DNA from: an uncultured Cohaesibacter sp.
Lineage (GTDB): Bacteria > Pseudomonadota > Alphaproteobacteria > Rhizobiales > Cohaesibacteraceae
DNA length: 64,000 nt
Reading direction: 5' to 3'
NCBI RefSeq assembly: GCF_963676485.1
Contig: NZ_OY781114.1
Location: 4,108,501-4,172,500 of the forward strand
In this document: piece by piece, positions 29,283-39,054 of the stretch
Layout: the number at the start of each line of letters is the position of its first letter
How positions within the stretch are numbered: position 1 is the first letter of the stretch
Translations under genes and position numbers: made by a program
Notes under the pieces: model-generated
The model's database searches: none
What the model was told of the DNA's origin: nothing
The model's input: only the letters and a program-made list of their open reading frames with translations

Positions 29283-30314
29283 TCATTCTGTCGGGCTGAG
29301 GCTCTTGCCCAGAATATGCTCGTCATTACCGATGACTTGTCCCGAGCTGCCAACGATCAGCGGGTCTGGGCCATGGACGATATGGCGGTCCTTGTTGGGG
29401 TAGGGCAGAGAAGCGAGAAAATGCTGCATGCAGTTGAGGCGTGCACGCTTCTTGTCGTTGGACTTGATGATGGTCCATGGAGCGTCGGCGGTATCGGTGT
29501 AGAAGAACATGGCTTCCTTGGCCTCGGTATAATCGTCCCATTTGTCCAGAGATGCCTTGTCGACCGGAGAGAGCTTCCACTGCTTGAGCGGGTCTGTTTC
29601 TCGCGCTGCAAATCTGCGGCGCTGTTCTTCCCGTGTTACCGAGAACCAATATTTGAACAGGCGCACGCCCGAACGGCGGATCATGCGTTCGAATTCCGGT
29701 GTCTGGCGCATGAATTCGAGATATTCGCTTGGTGAGCAAAAGCCCATGACGCGTTCAACGCCTGCGCGGTTATACCATGAGCGGTCAAAGAGAACCATTT
29801 CGCCTGCGGCAGGCAGATGTTCCACATAGCGTTGATAATACCATTGGGTCCGCTCCCGATCTGTTGGCTTGTTCAGCGCCACGACGCTTACCGTGCGTGG
29901 ATTGAGATGCTCCATGAACCGCTTGATGGTTCCGCCTTTGCCCGCCGCGTCGCGTCCTTCAAATAGAATGACGATCTTCTCGCCGGATGCTTCGACCCAT
30001 TTTTGCGCTTTGAGAAGCTCCACCTGTAGGAGGTTCTTTTGCTTCTCGTAGGATTGGCGCTTCATTTTGGTCTTGTAGGGGTAGACACCATGCTCAAAAA
30101 CCCGCCGGATTTCGCTTGGATCGTGGCGCATTTCATAGATGGAAGGGCGCTGCTTCTGCTCTTCTGGCTGGGGGGTGGAGGATGGATCTGCCGCCGCAAG
30201 CCGTTCATCCGGTTGGCTTTGGATGAGCACCTGTTCCAGTTTTTCCAGATCTTCGGCTTTGCCACTGGCCTCATCAAGAGAGGCATCCTTGGCTTTTTCG
30301 GCTGGTTTCGGCAT
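29283..30314 (-). CDS. ppk2: Polyphosphate kinase 2
   Basis: PPK2 uses inorganic polyphosphate to phosphorylate nucleoside mono- or diphosphates. 343 aa: a charged, low-complexity N-terminus (about 1-55), then SIYEMRHDPSEIRRVFEHG, Walker A FEGRDAAGKGG, KPTDRERTQWYYQRYV, Walker B-like LFDRSWYNRAGVERVMGF and VTREEQRRRFAARETDPLKQWKLSPVD. The single domain fits the shorter PPK2 class. ATG 30314 is chosen from GGGAGGG upstream; the frame extends to 30344. Divergent from exoR, with a 358-base region between it and the exoR leader ORF. Confidence 0.93.
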   Translation of the reverse strand: MPKPAEKAKDASLDEASGKAEDLEKLEQVLIQSQPDERLAAADPSSTPQPEEQKQRPSIYEMRHDPSEIRRVFEHGVYPYKTKMKRQSYEKQKNLLQVELLKAQKWVEASGEKIVILFEGRDAAGKGGTIKRFMEHLNPRTVSVVALNKPTDRERTQWYYQRYVEHLPAAGEMVLFDRSWYNRAGVERVMGFCSPSEYLEFMRQTPEFERMIRRSGVRLFKYWFSVTREEQRRRFAARETDPLKQWKLSPVDKASLDKWDDYTEAKEAMFFYTDTADAPWTIIKSNDKKRARLNCMQHFLASLPYPNKDRHIVHGPDPLIVGSSGQVIGNDEHILGKSLSPTE

Positions 30315-30672
30315 TTTTCCCTCCCTTGGTTGCATTCGTTTCAAACTATACCAATTAGATTAACCCCAAATGGGCAGGCTGAATAGAAATTTGAATTATA
30401 GTTAAAATTACCTATGCTTCTTGACTGCGCGGGGTTTTTGAGGCTTATGGCGTTGCAGAAAAGACACGTCACTTTGAAAAAGGTTTTGTTAACTATTGCG
30501 CTTAACGCCTGATGCCCGTCTTCAGCCACATTATGGAGTCAGATTAGAACCAGTTGAACGGGCAGCTATAAAAGTTAATGAAAACCCGTCACAGAAGTGA
30601 CATTTTTGAGGTTTTGATAGCATTCAAGAAACCTCTTTAGAATAATTGTCACTCAGGGAAGAGCGATAACAA
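30315..30672. other. Divergent intergenic region ppk2 / exoR
   Basis: AT-rich stretch without a gene. Structures seen: a dyad GTTAA-N9-TTAAC at 30488-30506; hairpin GTCAC-AGAA-GTGAC at 30588-30601 followed by ATTTTT, a possible short terminator; and GAGGTTT (30608-30614) with AAACCTC (30629-30635). They may include operators or an attenuator ahead of the exoR leader ORF. Confidence 0.45.
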
Positions 30673-30780
30673 ATGAAGCCCGGCTCTTGGAAGCGATGCT
30701 GCCGGGTGAACAGGAGACTGTGCTGCAAGGCATTGAACAGCAATGTTCTTGATGCCGAGCAGGCAAGTGGTATGTCATGA
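30673..30780 (+). CDS. Short leader ORF overlapping the exoR start
   Basis: A 35-codon frame beginning MKPGSWKRCCRVNRRLCC and ending ASGMS. GGAAGAG lies 9 bases before its ATG. Its stop overlaps the exoR start as ATGA (30777-30780), the classical arrangement for translational coupling, and exoR has no good ribosome site of its own. The N-terminal half is basic and Cys-rich (two CC pairs). Codons 3-12 overlap an inverted repeat CCCGGC (30679-30684) / GCCGGG (30701-30706). It could be a regulatory leader peptide or simply a coupling device; chance occurrence cannot be ruled out. Confidence 0.4.
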   Translation: MKPGSWKRCCRVNRRLCCKALNSNVLDAEQASGMS

Positions 30781-31592
30781 AGCGTCAAACAAGTTTTGCG
30801 GTAAATCTATTGCAGACTTTGACTCTTGTCGGTTTGCTTGGTGCAGCGGCGAGTCTGCCTGCCTATGCTTTCGATCCTCGCACGATCGAAGAGGGACAGG
30901 CCAGCCCTGATGAAGCGTTTCGCTTCGGCGCGCAAGCCTATAAATTTGGCAACAAGTCAACAGCCGTGCAGGCGTTGACCTACGCAGCGCACAATGGCCA
31001 TATGGCGTCACAGTGGAAGCTGGGGCGGATGTATGAAGAAGGCGATGGTGTCGTTAAAGACCCGAGCGCAGCTTTTGATCTCTTCAATGGTATTGTGCGG
31101 CGGTATGGTGATGTGCAGCCGGGGTCTGTTGAAGCGCGTTATGTTTCAAACGCCATTGTGAAGCTGAGCGCATTCGTGCGCACCGGCATCAAGGGCAAGT
31201 TGGCACCGAACCCGAGCAAGGCCCGCGATTTTCTGCAATATGCAGCGTCCTACTTCCGTGATCCTGACGCGCAATATCATCTGGCGATGTCTTATCTGGA
31301 CAAGTCTGACGGAAAGATCGAACCCAAAATGGCAGCCCGCTGGCTGAGCAAAGCCGCCCGCAAGGGGCATATCGGTGCGCAGCTTGAGCTGGGTGAGTTG
31401 CTTCTGGAAGGAAGCATTCTGCCGCAGCAACCAGTCAACGGGCTCAAGTGGTTGACGATTGCGCGGATACTGGATTCAACCAACCCTGAAGTGCTGGATC
31501 GTCAGGAAGCGGCTTTCGCGCTGGCAGATGAGTCAACGCGGCAAAAGGCCGTGTCTCTGGCCAATCAATGGCTGGATAGCGGCGGAAACTAA
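30777..31592 (+). CDS. exoR: ExoR-like periplasmic Sel1-repeat regulator
   Basis: 271 aa with a signal peptide (about 1-31, cut after PAYA) and a Sel1/TPR-type body: DEAFRFGAQAYKFGNKSTAVQALTYAAHNGH, ASQWKLGRMYEEGDGV, PDAQYHLAMSYL, AARWLSKAARKGHIGAQLELGELLLEG. Length, signal and repeat layout fit ExoR of Sinorhizobium, which in the periplasm restrains the ExoS sensor of the ExoS-ChvI system and so represses exopolysaccharide. The cognate exoS-chvI genes are not in the window. The ribosome site is weak; the start overlaps the leader ORF above. A hairpin terminator overlaps its stop. Confidence 0.85.
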   Translation: MKRQTSFAVNLLQTLTLVGLLGAAASLPAYAFDPRTIEEGQASPDEAFRFGAQAYKFGNKSTAVQALTYAAHNGHMASQWKLGRMYEEGDGVVKDPSAAFDLFNGIVRRYGDVQPGSVEARYVSNAIVKLSAFVRTGIKGKLAPNPSKARDFLQYAASYFRDPDAQYHLAMSYLDKSDGKIEPKMAARWLSKAARKGHIGAQLELGELLLEGSILPQQPVNGLKWLTIARILDSTNPEVLDRQEAAFALADESTRQKAVSLANQWLDSGGN

Positions 31593-31620
31593 CTGTCCGC
31601 CGCTCTTGCTTTGTTTGTGA
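31578..31620. terminator. Terminator overlapping the exoR stop
   Basis: A perfect 9-bp stem AGCGGCGGA (31578-31586) / TCCGCCGCT (31596-31604) with a 9-base loop containing the stop codon, followed by CTTGCTTTGTTTG. Confidence 0.65.
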
Positions 31621-31634
31621 TTCAAATTAAACTT

Positions 31635-32426
31635 TTATGGCTGAGTGCAGTTGAGCGTCATCATGACCGGCACATGGTCTGATGGCTTCTCCCAATCTCG
31701 TGTTTCTTTCTGGATTTCGCACGCCTTGAGCATGTCTGCAGCCTCTGGCGACAGCAGATGATGGTCAATGCGAATGCCATGATTGCGCGGCCAGGCGCCG
31801 GCCTGATAGTCCCAGAAGGAATATTGGTGCGGGGTTGCATTGCAAGCACGAAATGCTTCTGTGAGGCCGAAGGCCTTCAATTCCCTGAACAGATCAAGCG
31901 TTTCTGTGCGATAAAGGGCATCGCCCCACCAGGCATCATGATCATGAACGTCGTCGGCGCTCGGGATTACATTGTAATCGCCTGAAAGCACAAACGCTTC
32001 CTCAAGGGCGAGACGCTCTTTTGACCAAGCAATGAGCCTGCGCATCCATTTCAGCTTATAGGGATATTTTTCGGTCTCCACCGGATTGCCGTTGGGCAAA
32101 TAAAGGCTCACAACCCGCAATGGCCCTTTGTCGGTTGAGAAGACGCCTTCTATAAAGCGGGCCTGCTCGTCTTCATCATCGCCTGAGAGGCCGCGATTGA
32201 CCTCTTCAAAAGGCAGGAGAGAGAGCAATGCCACGCCATTGAAGCTCTTCTGTCCGTGGGTCTCGACATTGTAGCCCAAAGCCTCAATGTCAGCGCGAGG
32301 AAATGCTTCATCGACCGATTTGATTTCCTGCAGGCAGGCAATATCCGGCTTTTCTTCTTCCAGCCACCTCAGCAAGTTGGGATGACGGGCCTTGATGCCG
32401 TTGATGTTCCAGGTGGCGATGCGCAT
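31635..32426 (-). CDS. xthA: Exodeoxyribonuclease III / AP endonuclease
   Basis: Base-excision repair nuclease cutting at abasic sites. 263 aa from MRIATWNINGIKAR; catalytic motifs LQEIK (metal Glu), SLYLPNGNP, SGDYNVIPSADD (Asp and Asn), IDHHLLS and SDHVPV (catalytic His). ATG 32426 is chosen because AGAGG lies 9 bases upstream and the fold begins exactly there; the frame extends to 32543 into erpA. It follows erpA in the same direction with a 73-base gap, probably one transcript. Confidence 0.96.
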   Translation of the reverse strand: MRIATWNINGIKARHPNLLRWLEEEKPDIACLQEIKSVDEAFPRADIEALGYNVETHGQKSFNGVALLSLLPFEEVNRGLSGDDEDEQARFIEGVFSTDKGPLRVVSLYLPNGNPVETEKYPYKLKWMRRLIAWSKERLALEEAFVLSGDYNVIPSADDVHDHDAWWGDALYRTETLDLFRELKAFGLTEAFRACNATPHQYSFWDYQAGAWPRNHGIRIDHHLLSPEAADMLKACEIQKETRDWEKPSDHVPVMMTLNCTQP

Positions 32427-32499
32427 GTTGGGCCTCTTTACTGATGGGCATTTTTGGTCAAATGAGAGTTGTTCCGCCCACGATGCGTGGGCCTGTCTT

Positions 32500-32829
32500 T
32501 CAGATCGAGAAGCTTGTACCGCAGCCGCAAGACGCGCTGGCAATCGGATTCTTGATCTGGAAGGACTGACCCATCAGGTCGCTGACGAAATCAACTTCAG
32601 CTCCTTCCATATATTGCAAAGAGAGCTGATCGAAAAGGATCGTTGCGCCATCTTTGTTGATGACCAGATCATCCTCTTCGCTGCTTGTCACAATGTCATA
32701 GTTATACTGGAAACCGGAGCAGCCACCGCCACTCACGGAGATGCGCAGCATTGAACCTTCCTTCTCCTTGGAAAGGATGGTGGCGATTCGTTTGATTGCA
32801 CTATCTGTCACAGTGATCGGGTTTGACAT
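32500..32829 (-). CDS. erpA: Iron-sulfur cluster insertion protein ErpA (A-type carrier)
   Basis: Carries Fe-S clusters to apoproteins. 109 aa with the three conserved cysteines: Cys37 in GGGCSGFQY, and Cys101 and Cys103 in SCGCGTSFSI. The long central segment DLVINKDGATILFDQLSLQYMEGAEVDFV is typical. Minus strand, AGGAAT upstream. LipA, whose clusters need such carriers, is about 4 kb away. Divergent from dgt; ErpA-type versus IscA-type naming is by best resemblance. Confidence 0.92.
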   Translation of the reverse strand: MSNPITVTDSAIKRIATILSKEKEGSMLRISVSGGGCSGFQYNYDIVTSSEEDDLVINKDGATILFDQLSLQYMEGAEVDFVSDLMGQSFQIKNPIASASCGCGTSFSI

Positions 32830-33050
32830 TTGGATATTCCTGTCTCATTTCCCATCCGCGCTTTTACTAGGCCTGTATTTTGGCCAGAAGTGCGCGATAC
32901 AGGCCGGTTTTTGCCTGAAAATGGAGAATTGCACCTATAAATGTGGCTTCACAAAGCCTACTCTTTCCCCTGATAGTTAATATTGAAACAGCGCAAGTCA
33001 ACCTCTTTGGCAATGCGTATCAAAATTCTTGAATTTGGAATGGAAGAATA

Positions 33051-34265
33051 ATGTTGTCAGCGATTGGATTTGGTGCGCAACCATTGGCTTGCTATGCTGT
33101 TTTGCCTGATCAGAGCAAGGGGCGTCTTTTTGAAGAACCTGCCAGTCCGACACGAACACCCTTTCAACGGGACCGGGACCGTATCATCCATTCCTCGGCC
33201 TTTCGGCGCTTGCAGGCAAAGACACAGGTTTTCCTTTATCACGAAGGGGACATGTTCCGCACGCGCCTGACCCATACGCTGGAAGTCTCACAGATCGCCC
33301 GTTCCATTGCGCGCGCGCTGTCTGTTGATGAAGATCTGGCCGAGGCGCTGGCGCTTTCCCATGATCTGGGGCACACGCCGTTTGGCCATGCCGGGGAGCG
33401 CGCTCTGAACAAGGTGATGCAGCCTTATGGCGGGTTCGACCATAATGCCCAATCCCTGCGGGCTGTCACAGCGCTCGAGCAATGCTACGCCGAGCATGAT
33501 GGACTGAATTTGAGCTGGGAAACCCTTGAAGGGCTCGTCAAGCATAATGGCCCCCTGACCGACTGGAGCGGGAAGGGGATCGGGCATTATGAAAGCGGGT
33601 TGCCCTATGCCATTCGTGTCTATGCCGAGCAACAGGATCTGATGCTCTGGTCATATGCCAGCATAGAAGCACAGGCGGCGGCCATTGCTGATGATATCGC
33701 CTATAATTCCCATGATATTGACGACGGCTTGCGAGCGATGTTGATCTCTCTGGATCAGTTGCGGGATGTGCCTTTGGTGTGTGAGCTGCTCCAAGAGGTG
33801 GAGACGATCTATCCGGGCTTGTCCGAAGAGCGCACAACGCATGAAATCGTGCGCAGGCTGATTACGCGGATGGTCGAGGATGTGATCAATACATCCATGG
33901 ACAATCTGAAACGCCTGTCACCTCAATCGGTTGAGGATGTACGCAACGCTTCCGAAACGATTGTTTGTTTTTCAAGCGCAATGACAGAGGCTGTTACGGG
34001 AATCAGGCAGTTTCTTTTCAATAATGTTTACAGGGAAGGGCATGTCATGCGCATCATGCGCGGAGCCGAGCAGGTGCTTGAGGATCTCTTTGTGTATCAT
34101 TATGAAGCTCCGGATATGATGCCGTTGAATTGGCAGTTTGACCTTGATGGCGCCCCACAGAAGCTCATTGCGCGTCGCGTGGCAGACTATGTGGCTGGTA
34201 TGACAGATCGTTTTGCCATTCAGGAACATCAACGTCTGTTTGACGTCACTCCGGATTTGGGTTAG
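33051..34265 (+). CDS. dgt: Deoxyguanosinetriphosphate triphosphohydrolase-like protein
   Basis: HD-domain hydrolase that splits dNTPs into nucleoside and triphosphate. 404 aa: TRTPFQRDRDRIIHSSAFRRLQAKTQVF, RTRLTHTLEVSQI (His75), the HD pair in ALSHDLGHTPFGHAGE (His104, Asp105), and IADDIAYNSHDIDDG with the last metal Asp. This is the shorter type 2 form common in alphaproteobacteria. Divergent from erpA, followed by argS after 200 bases; the erpA/dgt/argS/SPOR order is familiar in Hyphomicrobiales. Confidence 0.94.
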   Translation: MLSAIGFGAQPLACYAVLPDQSKGRLFEEPASPTRTPFQRDRDRIIHSSAFRRLQAKTQVFLYHEGDMFRTRLTHTLEVSQIARSIARALSVDEDLAEALALSHDLGHTPFGHAGERALNKVMQPYGGFDHNAQSLRAVTALEQCYAEHDGLNLSWETLEGLVKHNGPLTDWSGKGIGHYESGLPYAIRVYAEQQDLMLWSYASIEAQAAAIADDIAYNSHDIDDGLRAMLISLDQLRDVPLVCELLQEVETIYPGLSEERTTHEIVRRLITRMVEDVINTSMDNLKRLSPQSVEDVRNASETIVCFSSAMTEAVTGIRQFLFNNVYREGHVMRIMRGAEQVLEDLFVYHYEAPDMMPLNWQFDLDGAPQKLIARRVADYVAGMTDRFAIQEHQRLFDVTPDLG

Positions 34266-34465
34266 ATCGTATCCCCGAACATATGGATTTATGCGGGCTG
34301 GGCTCCCATGTGATGCTTTGTTGCTTGAGAAAAAACGAAAGCCATTGCGTCTGGATGCCCTGCCTCCTTTATCACTGCTAGCAATCAGTGCCAGATGTGC
34401 GCTTCTTGAGGCGAGCTTCAGCAAGACCCGCCCCGCCACTGGCCGATGATCAGACTGGATTGAAG

Positions 34466-36226
34466 ATGAACGTCTTTACTATTTTTACCGACCGGGTCAA
34501 GGCTGCAATCAGCAAGATCGGATTGACGGCACGCGATGGTTCAGAGCTTGACCTGTCACGTGTGATCGTCGAGCCCCCGCGGGATGCCGCTCATGGTGAT
34601 TTGGCCACCAACGCGGCGATGGTGCTGTCCAAACAGGTTGGCATGAAACCGCGCGATGTTGCCGATAAAATCGCAGAAGCGCTTCGCAAAGACGAGGATG
34701 TGGCCAAGGTGGATGTTGCCGGGCCGGGCTTCATCAATATGGCTCTGTCTGACGATTTCTGGCGCGGTCTTGTCTCCACCATTGTTGAAAGTGGTGAGGC
34801 GTTTGGTCGCTGCGATCTCGGGGCTGGTCACAAGATCAATGTAGAATATGTATCTGCCAACCCGACTGGTCCCATGCATGTGGGACATACACGCGGTGCT
34901 GTGCTTGGTGATTGTATTGCCAATCTGTTGGATTTTGCTGGCTATGATGTGTGTCGCGAATATTACATCAACGACGCGGGCGCGCAGGTGGATGTGTTGG
35001 CACGGTCTGCCTTCCTACGCTATTGCGAAGCATTGGGCGATGATATCGGCACGATTCCCGATGGTCTTTATCCAGGCGATTACCTTGTGCCCGTTGGTGA
35101 GGCGCTGGCCAAGGAACATGGCGACAAGCTTAAGAAGGCAACCGAAGAGGAATGGTTGCCTCTGGTACGGGCCTTTGCCGTTGATGCGATGATGGACATG
35201 ATCCGGGGCGATCTTGCAGCGCTCAATGTCAGCCATGATGTCTTCTTCTCCGAGCGCAGTCTGATCTATGGCGAAAAGGATCGGGTGAAGGAAGCCATCG
35301 AATGGCTTTCCGACAAGGGACATGTCTATGTCGGCACCCTGCCTCCTCCGAAGGGCCAGCTTCCCGATGATTGGGAAGATCGTGAACAGACCTTGTTCCG
35401 GTCAACCGAGTTCGGCGACGATATCGACCGTCCTTTGAAAAAGTCCGATGGCAGCAATACCTACTTTGCCAATGATATTGCCTACCACTTCGATAAATTC
35501 AAACGGGGCTATTCCAAGCAGGTTGATATTCTCGGTTCCGACCATGGTGGCTATGTCAAGCGACTGAAATCTGCTGTTGCAGCCATTACGCAAGGTGAGG
35601 GTGGTCTTGAAGTAAAGATCTGTCAGCTTGTCAATTTAATGCGCAATGGCGAGCAGCTAAAAATGTCCAAGCGGGCTGGCAACTTCATCACGCTGCGCGA
35701 TGTGGTGGAAGAAGTCGGCGTTGATGCCGTGCGCTTCATGATGATGTATCGCAAGTCAGAGGTTACGATTGACTTCGATTTCGCAAAAGTCACGGAGCAG
35801 AGCAAAGATAATCCGGTCTTCTACGTGCAATATGCTCATGCCCGGACTGCTTCCATTTTCCGTCAGGCTGCCAGTGAAATGCCAAATCTGTCTGTCGGAC
35901 TGGAAGATCTCGCGAAAGCCGACCTTAGTGCGATTAATGATGATCTGGAACTTGCGTTAATCAGAAAGCTGTCAGAATATCCACGTATAGTGGAGGGGGC
36001 AGCCGAAACACAAGAGCCTCACAGGGTCGCGTTTTACCTTTATGATCTTGCTGGATATTTCCATGCTGTGTGGAACAAAGGCAAGGAAATGCCGCAATTA
36101 CGCTTTATTAACGTTAAAGATGAGAAAATGACTCTAGCGCGCTTGGCTCTTGTTCAGGCAGTGGCCACGGTAATCAGTTCTGGCCTCGGTCTGCTTGGTG
36201 TGAATGCACCAGAAGAAATGCGATAG
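34466..36226 (+). CDS. argS: Arginyl-tRNA synthetase
   Basis: Class Ia enzyme charging tRNA-Arg. 586 aa from [15 protein letters not shown]. The N-terminal tRNA-binding domain carries [13 protein letters not shown]; the signature [14 protein letters not shown] (HVGH at about 138-141) and KMSKRAGNF (about 398-406) are intact; and the C-terminal DALR anticodon-binding domain includes [19 protein letters not shown] and [24 protein letters not shown] 34466 is chosen by homology to the usual start; the frame runs back to 34388. Confidence 0.96.
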   Translation: MNVFTIFTDRVKAAISKIGLTARDGSELDLSRVIVEPPRDAAHGDLATNAAMVLSKQVGMKPRDVADKIAEALRKDEDVAKVDVAGPGFINMALSDDFWRGLVSTIVESGEAFGRCDLGAGHKINVEYVSANPTGPMHVGHTRGAVLGDCIANLLDFAGYDVCREYYINDAGAQVDVLARSAFLRYCEALGDDIGTIPDGLYPGDYLVPVGEALAKEHGDKLKKATEEEWLPLVRAFAVDAMMDMIRGDLAALNVSHDVFFSERSLIYGEKDRVKEAIEWLSDKGHVYVGTLPPPKGQLPDDWEDREQTLFRSTEFGDDIDRPLKKSDGSNTYFANDIAYHFDKFKRGYSKQVDILGSDHGGYVKRLKSAVAAITQGEGGLEVKICQLVNLMRNGEQLKMSKRAGNFITLRDVVEEVGVDAVRFMMMYRKSEVTIDFDFAKVTEQSKDNPVFYVQYAHARTASIFRQAASEMPNLSVGLEDLAKADLSAINDDLELALIRKLSEYPRIVEGAAETQEPHRVAFYLYDLAGYFHAVWNKGKEMPQLRFINVKDEKMTLARLALVQAVATVISSGLGLLGVNAPEEMR

Positions 36227-36304
36227 TTGGTTACCAGTCGTTTCTCAAGACAAACCTTTGCCAGGCAATACGAGTTAAGTGTATGAATGAAAAGGCAAAT
36301 CGTC

Positions 36305-38998
36305 ATGTCTGATCCCAATGACAAGAAGCCGCAATCACCCGCATCCAACTGGTCCGATTTTGAACGTCAGGCTCGTGAAAACAAAGATGCGGCTCCGGTT
36401 ATGGAAGATCCACTGGCCGAACTGGACCGAATCGTCTCGAGTGGCGATTTCGGTTCTGGTGACGGTCCACGCCGTGGTTCTACCGTTACAGATGATGATT
36501 TGCGGATTCTGGAACAAGAATTAATAAAAGAGTTGCGCGGACAACATGATGAAGCTGGCCCCATGGCGTCAGCCTCTGCCGGGCAGCCTGCTGCACCTCA
36601 GGGAGAAGCGCCGAGAGTGGATGTGCCAGAGCATGATCCCATGGCTCGTCCTCTTCCTCAGTCTCAAGGCAGGCCGCAGCAACCGGTCCAGCACAGTCCT
36701 GTGTCTGATCCTCGTGCTGCTATGGATTCCGGAAACGGATATGAGCCAAGATATTCTGCTCCCGAAGAACCGGTTTCCCCGGATCCTAGGGGCTATGCGC
36801 AGGAACCGGCTGCACCTCAGGCTCCGATGCCCTCTTCGGAGTGTCCTGCAGAGCGCGGCTCGGGATTGGATGATTGGAGCTCGCTGTTTGATGACATCGC
36901 GCCTTCCGCTCCAGCCCCGTCAGCTCCTGTTGCTGAGACTGAGCCCTCCCGTCGGCCAGCTGAACCTGTCGATGATGAGCTTCCCGTCGCCACCAGTGGA
37001 AGCTATGGTCAATTGAGCCGTCGCTCTACTGAAAAGGACGATTCTTTCTTTACCGGTTTGCGCGCAACGCGCGATCAGGACGACAGTCTGTCTCTGCCCG
37101 CCCAATCAGAAGAAAGCCCTCATGCGCCGGAAGTCTCGCTTGGAGAACAGCGGTCTCCGTCTTTCCGGAGTGGTCGATCTTATGATGAAGGCGCAGCAGG
37201 CCCTCAATATGGTCGCCAACCGGAGCCTGCGGCTCCGCGTGCGCCGCTGATTGACCCCCTTGCTGGATATACGCCCGAAGCAGTAGACACACCTGTTGAG
37301 CCTGCTCCCGAGCCTGTCATGCCTTCCAGTTGGAGCGATCGCCGGCCGAGCGAACCTGTTGTTGATCCGATGCAGGGCTATCGCCCGAATGATCCATCCG
37401 CTGGTGCCGCTGATGTTCGATATGGTGATGCTCAGGCACCACGTTATGCGCCGGATCCAACGCCTGTTTCCGAGCCCGATCCCTATGACGTTTATCAGGG
37501 GACACAGCGAAGCCCGGCTGCGAGTGCTGGATATAGACAGCCAGCTGAAGAACCTGCAGCGCCGCGTGGTCTACGTCAGGACCCGTTTGCTGTCTTTAAT
37601 GACCCGTCAGCTCCACAGTCGAATGAGCCCTATATGCCTTATAGGGAACCAGAGCCCGCTGCTCCGGTGGCTCCCGGCGTGAATGTTGCCGGGCAACAAG
37701 ATGATTATGCCAACTATGGTACGGAACCGTCTTATCGCGCCCCGGACACGCAATCCTATGATCAGGGGTATGTGCCGGGCCAAGGCGGTTATCAGGATCC
37801 GGTTGGTAACGATTTTGCCGCAACAGATGCGCCGGTTTACGGGTCTTATGCCGATCCCAATATCGCACAGGCAGCAGCAGAGAGCGTACCTAATTATCAA
37901 GACGAGGATTATACCACCCTTGAAACTGCGGCTGCCATGGCTGCGCCCCAACCTAAACGCAAATCCCGCAAGGGCCTTTACATGGCTGCAGCGGCGGCCG
38001 GTGTTGTGGTCGTTGGTGGATTGCTCGTATGGGGCTTTGGTGGCAGTGGTGGAGGTAGCACCGAAACACCGATTATCGAAGCCAATACCGATCCGGTAAA
38101 GGAAACGCCAGATGATCCGGGTGGCAAGGTTGTTCCTCATCAGGACCAGACGGTTTATGACCGCATTGATGGTACCGAAAGCGATGAGGGGCCATCCAAC
38201 ATGATGCCCGCAACCGAAACACCGATGGACATCACGACAAACGGCCAGTCGCCTCGTGTCATTCCGTTGTCCGGAGGCGAATCGTCTGTTTCCCAATCCT
38301 CCGGGAGTGGTGATACCGACAGTGGCGCTGTGGCTCCGAAAAAGGTCCGGACCGTGGTTGTGCGGCCTGATGGCACATTCGTCACCTCTGAAGAGCCTGC
38401 GGCAAATGGGACAAACCAGAATACGCAGCTTTCCAGTGTGGATCAGCAGTTGTTGAATGCGACACCGTCCGAACAGGCCATGTCGCAAACCAATAACAGG
38501 GATATCAATGGCAATCAGCTCAATGGCGGTGCTGTGAGTTCTGCTCAGCCTGTTGTTGATGAGAATATGCCGTTGCCTCAGTCCAAACCTGCCGAGTTGG
38601 TCAATTTGCAAGCTGCCGCTCAGAATAGTGTCTCTCAGCCAGTTCCGGCTGCGCCACGACAGAGCAGCCAAGCACCTCTGGTGTTGACGCCAACGGCTCC
38701 TGCGACCAATCCGGTTCCGGCACAGACCATAGCCGCCCCGAGCGGAAATGGTGGGTATACGGTGCAGGTTACGTCTCAGAGAACGCCAGAACAAGCCCGG
38801 GCAAGCTATGCCAATATTCAGGCTCAGCTGAGCAGTGTGCTTGCTGGTTATCAGCCTGATATCAAGCAAGCCGATCTTGGCGCACGAGGCATTTACTATC
38901 GTGTTCGGGTTGGCTCCTTTGCTGATCAGGCTGGTGCGATCAACTTCTGTAACCGGATCAAGGCCGCCGGTGGCGACTGTCTGGTTGCACGCCAGTAG
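36305..38998 (+). CDS. Large SPOR-domain membrane protein
   Basis: 897 aa in three parts: a very long, presumably cytoplasmic, disordered N-terminus rich in Pro, Glu, Ala, Asp and Tyr (about 1-550); one membrane segment after the basic KRKSRKG (about 560-580, AAAAGVVVVGGLLVWGFGG); and a periplasmic linker of Ser/Gln/Asn-rich sequence ending in a SPOR domain (about 815-897) from GGYTVQVTSQRTPEQARASY to GDCLVARQ. SPOR domains bind denuded septal glycan, so a role at the division site is likely. ATG 36305 is preferred to ATG 36287 because AAAAGG precedes it by 9 bases. A perfect terminator follows. Confidence 0.88.
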   Translation: MSDPNDKKPQSPASNWSDFERQARENKDAAPVMEDPLAELDRIVSSGDFGSGDGPRRGSTVTDDDLRILEQELIKELRGQHDEAGPMASASAGQPAAPQGEAPRVDVPEHDPMARPLPQSQGRPQQPVQHSPVSDPRAAMDSGNGYEPRYSAPEEPVSPDPRGYAQEPAAPQAPMPSSECPAERGSGLDDWSSLFDDIAPSAPAPSAPVAETEPSRRPAEPVDDELPVATSGSYGQLSRRSTEKDDSFFTGLRATRDQDDSLSLPAQSEESPHAPEVSLGEQRSPSFRSGRSYDEGAAGPQYGRQPEPAAPRAPLIDPLAGYTPEAVDTPVEPAPEPVMPSSWSDRRPSEPVVDPMQGYRPNDPSAGAADVRYGDAQAPRYAPDPTPVSEPDPYDVYQGTQRSPAASAGYRQPAEEPAAPRGLRQDPFAVFNDPSAPQSNEPYMPYREPEPAAPVAPGVNVAGQQDDYANYGTEPSYRAPDTQSYDQGYVPGQGGYQDPVGNDFAATDAPVYGSYADPNIAQAAAESVPNYQDEDYTTLETAAAMAAPQPKRKSRKGLYMAAAAAGVVVVGGLLVWGFGGSGGGSTETPIIEANTDPVKETPDDPGGKVVPHQDQTVYDRIDGTESDEGPSNMMPATETPMDITTNGQSPRVIPLSGGESSVSQSSGSGDTDSGAVAPKKVRTVVVRPDGTFVTSEEPAANGTNQNTQLSSVDQQLLNATPSEQAMSQTNNRDINGNQLNGGAVSSAQPVVDENMPLPQSKPAELVNLQAAAQNSVSQPVPAAPRQSSQAPLVLTPTAPATNPVPAQTIAAPSGNGGYTVQVTSQRTPEQARASYANIQAQLSSVLAGYQPDIKQADLGARGIYYRVRVGSFADQAGAINFCNRIKAAGGDCLVARQ

Positions 38999-39021
38999 AA
39001 CCAAGACCAATATATGATTGC

Positions 39022-39054
39022 GAAAATCCGGCTTTGTAGCCGGATTTTCTTTTT
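39022..39054 (+). terminator. Intrinsic terminator after the SPOR gene
   Basis: A perfect 12-bp stem GAAAATCCGGCT (39022-39033) / AGCCGGATTTTC (39038-39049), loop TTGT, then TTTTTG. Confidence 0.92.

Noticed and set aside
30488-30506. TTAA-N-TTAA pair resembling a CtrA box
   Set aside because: The spacer is 9 bases, whereas the CtrA consensus needs 7. I kept it only as a dyad.
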